NCBI GenBank assembly: GCA_002432095.1
Contig: DJFQ01000147.1
Location: forward strand, 8,272 to 19,295
From: Marinagarivorans sp. UBA5868
Lineage (GTDB): Bacteria > Pseudomonadota > Gammaproteobacteria > Pseudomonadales > Cellvibrionaceae
DNA length: 11,024 bases
Reading direction: 5' to 3'
Below are positions 7,710 through 11,024 of the stretch, in pieces. The notes below the pieces were generated by a model. The model saw only the letters and a program-made list of their open reading frames with translations. It searched no databases and was not told the origin of the DNA. Every line of letters begins with the position of its first letter. Positions within the stretch are counted from its first letter, which is position 1. A program made the position numbers and the translations under genes.

Positions 7710-7874
7710 CGGTAAACTACCTCAGGACTTGGCGGGCGGCCAATTGTAGAGATTGAGCGGTTTTTAATCCATGGCATAGACTTGGGGGCGTTGGATATAA
7801 ATGCGTGGAGGTACTTTCTCGCCACGCGTCAGCTATTCCACATGGCAGGATCAACCCGCATTTCGAGGTTTTTA
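7710..7874. other. Divergent intergenic region between pabB and the Rieske gene
   Basis: These 165 nt must hold promoters for both flanking genes, but I find no pair of boxes good enough to name. One 6-bp inverted repeat, GCGTGG/CCACGC (7803-7808 with 7822-7827), has a 13-nt spacer and lies about 50 nt before the Rieske start. An in-frame extension of the Rieske reading frame back to a TTG at 7782 runs through this region and looks non-coding. Confidence 0.4.
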
Positions 7875-8186
7875 ATGGCGTTTTACAGTTTGGCAAATCT
7901 CGCAGATTTGTACGATGGTTTCGCGGCAGCCTATAACATCAGCGGACAGCGTTTATTGTTGCTGCAAGATGAAGGGCAGGTTTTTGTGATCGAAAATCGG
8001 TGCCCGCATATGGACGCGCCTTTGGCATCGGGCAAAATCACCCAGGGTGCCATCGTTTGCCGCGCTCATGGTATTGCCTTTGATCTTCGCAATGGTCGTG
8101 CGCGGGGCCCGCTGTCAGACACACTGGATTGCTTACGCTTTTTTCCGGTGGTCTTCGAAGGCAATAAGGTGGGCGTCGACCTCTAA
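7875..8186 (+). CDS. Small single-domain Rieske [2Fe-2S] protein
   Basis: 103 residues, about the size of NirD-type or dioxygenase-ferredoxin Rieske proteins. It has the complete cluster motif: C43-P-H45 and, 16 residues on, C62-R-A-H65, that is CxH...CxxH. The surrounding M-D-A-P-L-A-S-G, H-G-I-A-F-D and R-N-G-R-A-R-G-P segments are typical. There is no signal peptide or membrane anchor, so it should be a cytoplasmic electron carrier or a subunit of an oxygenase or reductase. ATG 7875 is chosen because GAGG lies 6 nt before it. No oxygenase, reductase or nitrite reductase gene is next to it, so its partner is unknown. It is convergent with the acetyltransferase gene, with only 2 nt between the stop codons. 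Confidence 0.88.
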   Translation: MAFYSLANLADLYDGFAAAYNISGQRLLLLQDEGQVFVIENRCPHMDAPLASGKITQGAIVCRAHGIAFDLRNGRARGPLSDTLDCLRFFPVVFEGNKVGVDL

Positions 8187-8188
8187 TC

Positions 8189-9115
8189 CTACAATGCGAG
8201 CCGCCGCAAATTGGCGTCGGTTCGACTGCCGTAAGTCCAGAGATTTTCAAACTCAGTTAAAAGATGGCGTGACTCCGCTCTGGCATTACGGCGTGCGTAT
8301 CCGCTGAGATTTGGTTCGTCAAGGAAATGCACGAGATTAGCGGCATCAGCACAGAAAAACCCCATCAACGCATCGCTTGCCCCTTCTGTATAGGCACGAA
8401 TGTGTACGTGAGAGGGAAGTCGTTGGGCGAGCCTGACAAGCGAATGATCGGCACCGTATAAGGGTCTTGTATCACGAACCAGGATGCGAACCTGTGTCTG
8501 TGCCCCTCGCCGGGCCAGTTGGGAAATCGACTCGGTAAGTTCGCCATCGCTATAGAGCGATGGCATCAACTGATGACTAAAAATATCAAGGCTACGAAGT
8601 GCGGAAGCGGCGAATTCACGCATCAATTTCAAAGTGTCCGATGGATGTTGCAATGGGTGAACACGATCGTCCGCCTCAGTATTCATCGTTGCCCCCGGTC
8701 CGGTTCTCGTCATTCGCAGGTGATCGATACCCGCATCCCGAAAGACCTCGCCCTCACAAATAAATCCAAATTTTTCATAGAACGGGACCGCGGTAATCTG
8801 GGCATCAAGGTGGACTTCGGAGAATCCGGTTGCCGCGGCGTATTTCAACACTTCCGCGAGAATTTTCGAACCCACTTGGCGATTGCGGTGGGGCTTGCGC
8901 ACTGCCATGCGAGTGATTTTGCCTGAGGGCAGGAAACGTGCTGTGGCAACGGGCTCACCCGAAGAGTCGGTGGCCAGAAAGTGGACCGCGGTATCGTCAT
9001 ACGAGTCCCATTCTTCCGCCGCGGGGACCTGTTGTTCGACGACAAATACCTCATGGCGAATGAGCTTTAGAAGGCTCTGTGCCTCATCCCAACTCACAAT
9101 ATTTATCAGGATCAC
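8189..9115 (-). CDS. GNAT N-acetyltransferase fused to a PLD-like C-terminal domain
   Basis: 308 residues in two parts. Residues 1 to about 138 are a GNAT domain resembling ElaA-like acetyltransferases (V-F-V-V-E-Q-Q-V-P, E-W-D-S-Y-D-D, I-T-R-M-A-V, V-P-F-Y-E-K-F-G-F). The acetyl-CoA loop reads R77-N-R-Q80-V-G82-S, with glutamine where the usual R-x-x-G-x-G/S has glycine. After a short linker, residues about 155-308 form a second alpha/beta domain with R-I-L-V-R-D, a hydrophobic F-F-C-A-D strand and a terminal F-E-N-L-W helix, reminiscent of a phospholipase-D half but without the HxK signature. Its function is unknown. The start GTG overlaps the roxA stop (GTGA), with AGGGG 6 nt upstream, so translation is coupled. 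A methionine at 144 between the domains could allow separate translation of the second. I recall the same gene order, purB-roxA-acetyltransferase, in Pseudomonas. The substrate is not identifiable. Confidence 0.85.
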   Translation of the reverse strand: MILINIVSWDEAQSLLKLIRHEVFVVEQQVPAAEEWDSYDDTAVHFLATDSSGEPVATARFLPSGKITRMAVRKPHRNRQVGSKILAEVLKYAAATGFSEVHLDAQITAVPFYEKFGFICEGEVFRDAGIDHLRMTRTGPGATMNTEADDRVHPLQHPSDTLKLMREFAASALRSLDIFSHQLMPSLYSDGELTESISQLARRGAQTQVRILVRDTRPLYGADHSLVRLAQRLPSHVHIRAYTEGASDALMGFFCADAANLVHFLDEPNLSGYARRNARAESRHLLTEFENLWTYGSRTDANLRRLAL

Positions 9116-10227
9116 ACCAGATACCCCTGATCAGTCAGATGGTTGAGCAAGTCGTGGTCCGCCTTGTTTGTTGTCCGCGTTGCCGGATTCTCTCCAGAGC
9201 ATAGCGCTTGCGCCAAAGCCAGCGAACAATCGAATGCTTCGCCATTGACGTACAACGCGGCCTGATCGTTTTGGTGAACACGATAAGCAGCACGAACACC
9301 TGGAGCGAGGACAGGGTAGGGTGTGTCAAGGTCGAAGCGCAAAGCGTCACGGCTGGGTTGTGTCATAAAGCGGCCGAACCAGCTGGCGAGTTGCTCATCG
9401 TCCAGCAAGGCAGCTTGCAAAATGGCTCGCACCTTTGCCAGGTCTGTATCTGTGATAAAGCCGGGGTTGTCAGAGGAAACGCGATCGTCATCCGTAAATC
9501 GGTGGTCTTCCGTAAACGTTGATGCCCGTTCCTGGGCATAGTCGAGAAGGATCTCCGCGCAACTGGGTGCGCGGAAACCAACGGAATAGGTCATGCATTC
9601 GCCCTCGGCTATCCCCCAGTGGGCGAGACCGGGCGGTATATAGAGCAGGTCACCTGGTTCAGCGATCCATTCGGCCGACGTATGAAAATCCTGCAGAATT
9701 TTGCATTCCGTGTCAGGCCGCAGCGGGCTTGCCGATGTGCATGCTTGGCCTAGGCGCCAATGGCGTTTGCCGCTGGCCTGGAGGAGAAACACGTCGTAGT
9801 AGTCGAAGTGTGGGCCAACACCGCCTTTATCTGCGGCATAGCTGACCATGACATCATCTATGCGCCAACTGGGAATAAAACGGAAGCGATCAAGTAGCGT
9901 GTGGATGGCGGGATGCAGCTGATTCACTGCCTGAACCAGCAAAGTCCAATGCGAGTCCGGCAGCTTTTTGAAACTTTTCCCAGTCAGCGGCCCGAGAATG
10001 AGGCTCCATTCGCTCAGAAGCGGTGCATCAGTTTTTGGTCTCTCAATGATTAACCGACTTTCGACGCTTTTCTCCAACGCGTACCCCGCCAGCTCATTGG
10101 GATCAATGACTGGTAAATCCGGCAGTGCCTGCTTTATCAGGAGGGGCTGTTTCTGCCAGTAATTGCGGAGAAAGTCTTCTACCGGCATACCGCCGGGGAT
10201 CGCGGTCATCAATTCACTCTGGCTCAT
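9112..10227 (-). CDS. roxA: RoxA/YcfD, ribosomal protein arginine hydroxylase (JmjC family)
   Basis: 371 residues, close to E. coli YcfD (373). This is a 2-oxoglutarate- and Fe(II)-dependent oxygenase; in E. coli it hydroxylates an arginine of ribosomal protein L16 and so ties oxygen to translation. The double-stranded beta-helix begins around W-R-I-D-D-V-M-V-S-Y, followed by G-G-V-G-P-H140-F-D142, and then I-P-P-G-L-A-H203; H140, D142 and H203 form the iron-binding triad. Y-S-V-G-F-R-A-P closes the JmjC part, and a dimerisation/winged-helix region follows. ATG 10227 is taken as start, 13 nt after the purB stop; an in-frame ATG at 10209 is an alternative, and neither has a strong Shine-Dalgarno. 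A further upstream frame to 10284 overlaps purB and is rejected. It sits in the middle of the purB-roxA-acetyltransferase unit. Confidence 0.94.
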   Translation of the reverse strand: MSQSELMTAIPGGMPVEDFLRNYWQKQPLLIKQALPDLPVIDPNELAGYALEKSVESRLIIERPKTDAPLLSEWSLILGPLTGKSFKKLPDSHWTLLVQAVNQLHPAIHTLLDRFRFIPSWRIDDVMVSYAADKGGVGPHFDYYDVFLLQASGKRHWRLGQACTSASPLRPDTECKILQDFHTSAEWIAEPGDLLYIPPGLAHWGIAEGECMTYSVGFRAPSCAEILLDYAQERASTFTEDHRFTDDDRVSSDNPGFITDTDLAKVRAILQAALLDDEQLASWFGRFMTQPSRDALRFDLDTPYPVLAPGVRAAYRVHQNDQAALYVNGEAFDCSLALAQALCSGENPATRTTNKADHDLLNHLTDQGYLV

Positions 10228-10240
10228 CGTGCGGTGCTGT

Positions 10241-11024
<784 letters not shown>

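Noticed and set aside
7803..7827. GCGTGG/CCACGC inverted repeat before the Rieske gene
   Set aside because: Thirteen-base loop, no T-tract, and no clear relation to a promoter; kept only as a note in the intergenic entry.

Overview
The window reads as ordinary, densely packed chromosome of a gammaproteobacterium of the Pseudomonas/Cellvibrio type. Every identifiable product resembles proteins of that group. The run usp-cysB-(thioredoxin-like)-cysH-thrH-pabB matches the gene order I recall from Pseudomonas aeruginosa, and ThrH is nearly colinear with the P. aeruginosa protein as I remember it. The genus cannot be decided from sequence alone. I see no rRNA, tRNA, CRISPR array, insertion sequence, phage gene or toxin-antitoxin pair.

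Layout. (1) 1-172: the 3' end of yajC and a strong intrinsic terminator. (2) 219-2515, plus strand: an AGCS-family sodium:alanine/glycine symporter, then a cytosolic 5'-nucleotidase whose 3' end holds an 11-bp perfect inverted repeat. (3) 2735-4490, plus strand: a UspA-family stress protein, the sulfur regulator cysB behind a promoter that carries a palindrome, and a probably bidirectional terminator. (4) 4490-5565, minus strand: a two-gene unit of cysH (APS reductase of the iron-sulfur type) and a small CxxC thioredoxin-fold protein. (5) 5788-6405, plus strand: thrH, divergent from cysH and convergent with pabB. (6) 6402-7709, minus strand: pabB. (7) 7875-8186, plus strand: a small single-domain Rieske protein. 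(8) 11024-8189, minus strand: purB (5' end outside the window), roxA/ycfD and a GNAT acetyltransferase fused to a PLD-like domain, packed as one operon with a 13-nt gap and a 4-nt overlap.

Functional links. CysB is the activator of sulfate assimilation and very probably controls the neighbouring cysH. CysH needs a dithiol reductant, and the CxxC protein made from the same transcript is a candidate partner. ThrH (phosphoserine/homoserine phosphate chemistry), PabB (folate precursor) and PurB (purines) are housekeeping metabolism. RoxA hydroxylates a ribosomal protein.

No wholly new system is evident. The points most worth checking are the co-transcribed redox protein beside cysH, the palindrome over the cysB promoter, the acetyltransferase/PLD-like fusion, the symporter placed where secD normally follows yajC, and two convergent gene pairs with no space between them for a terminator.
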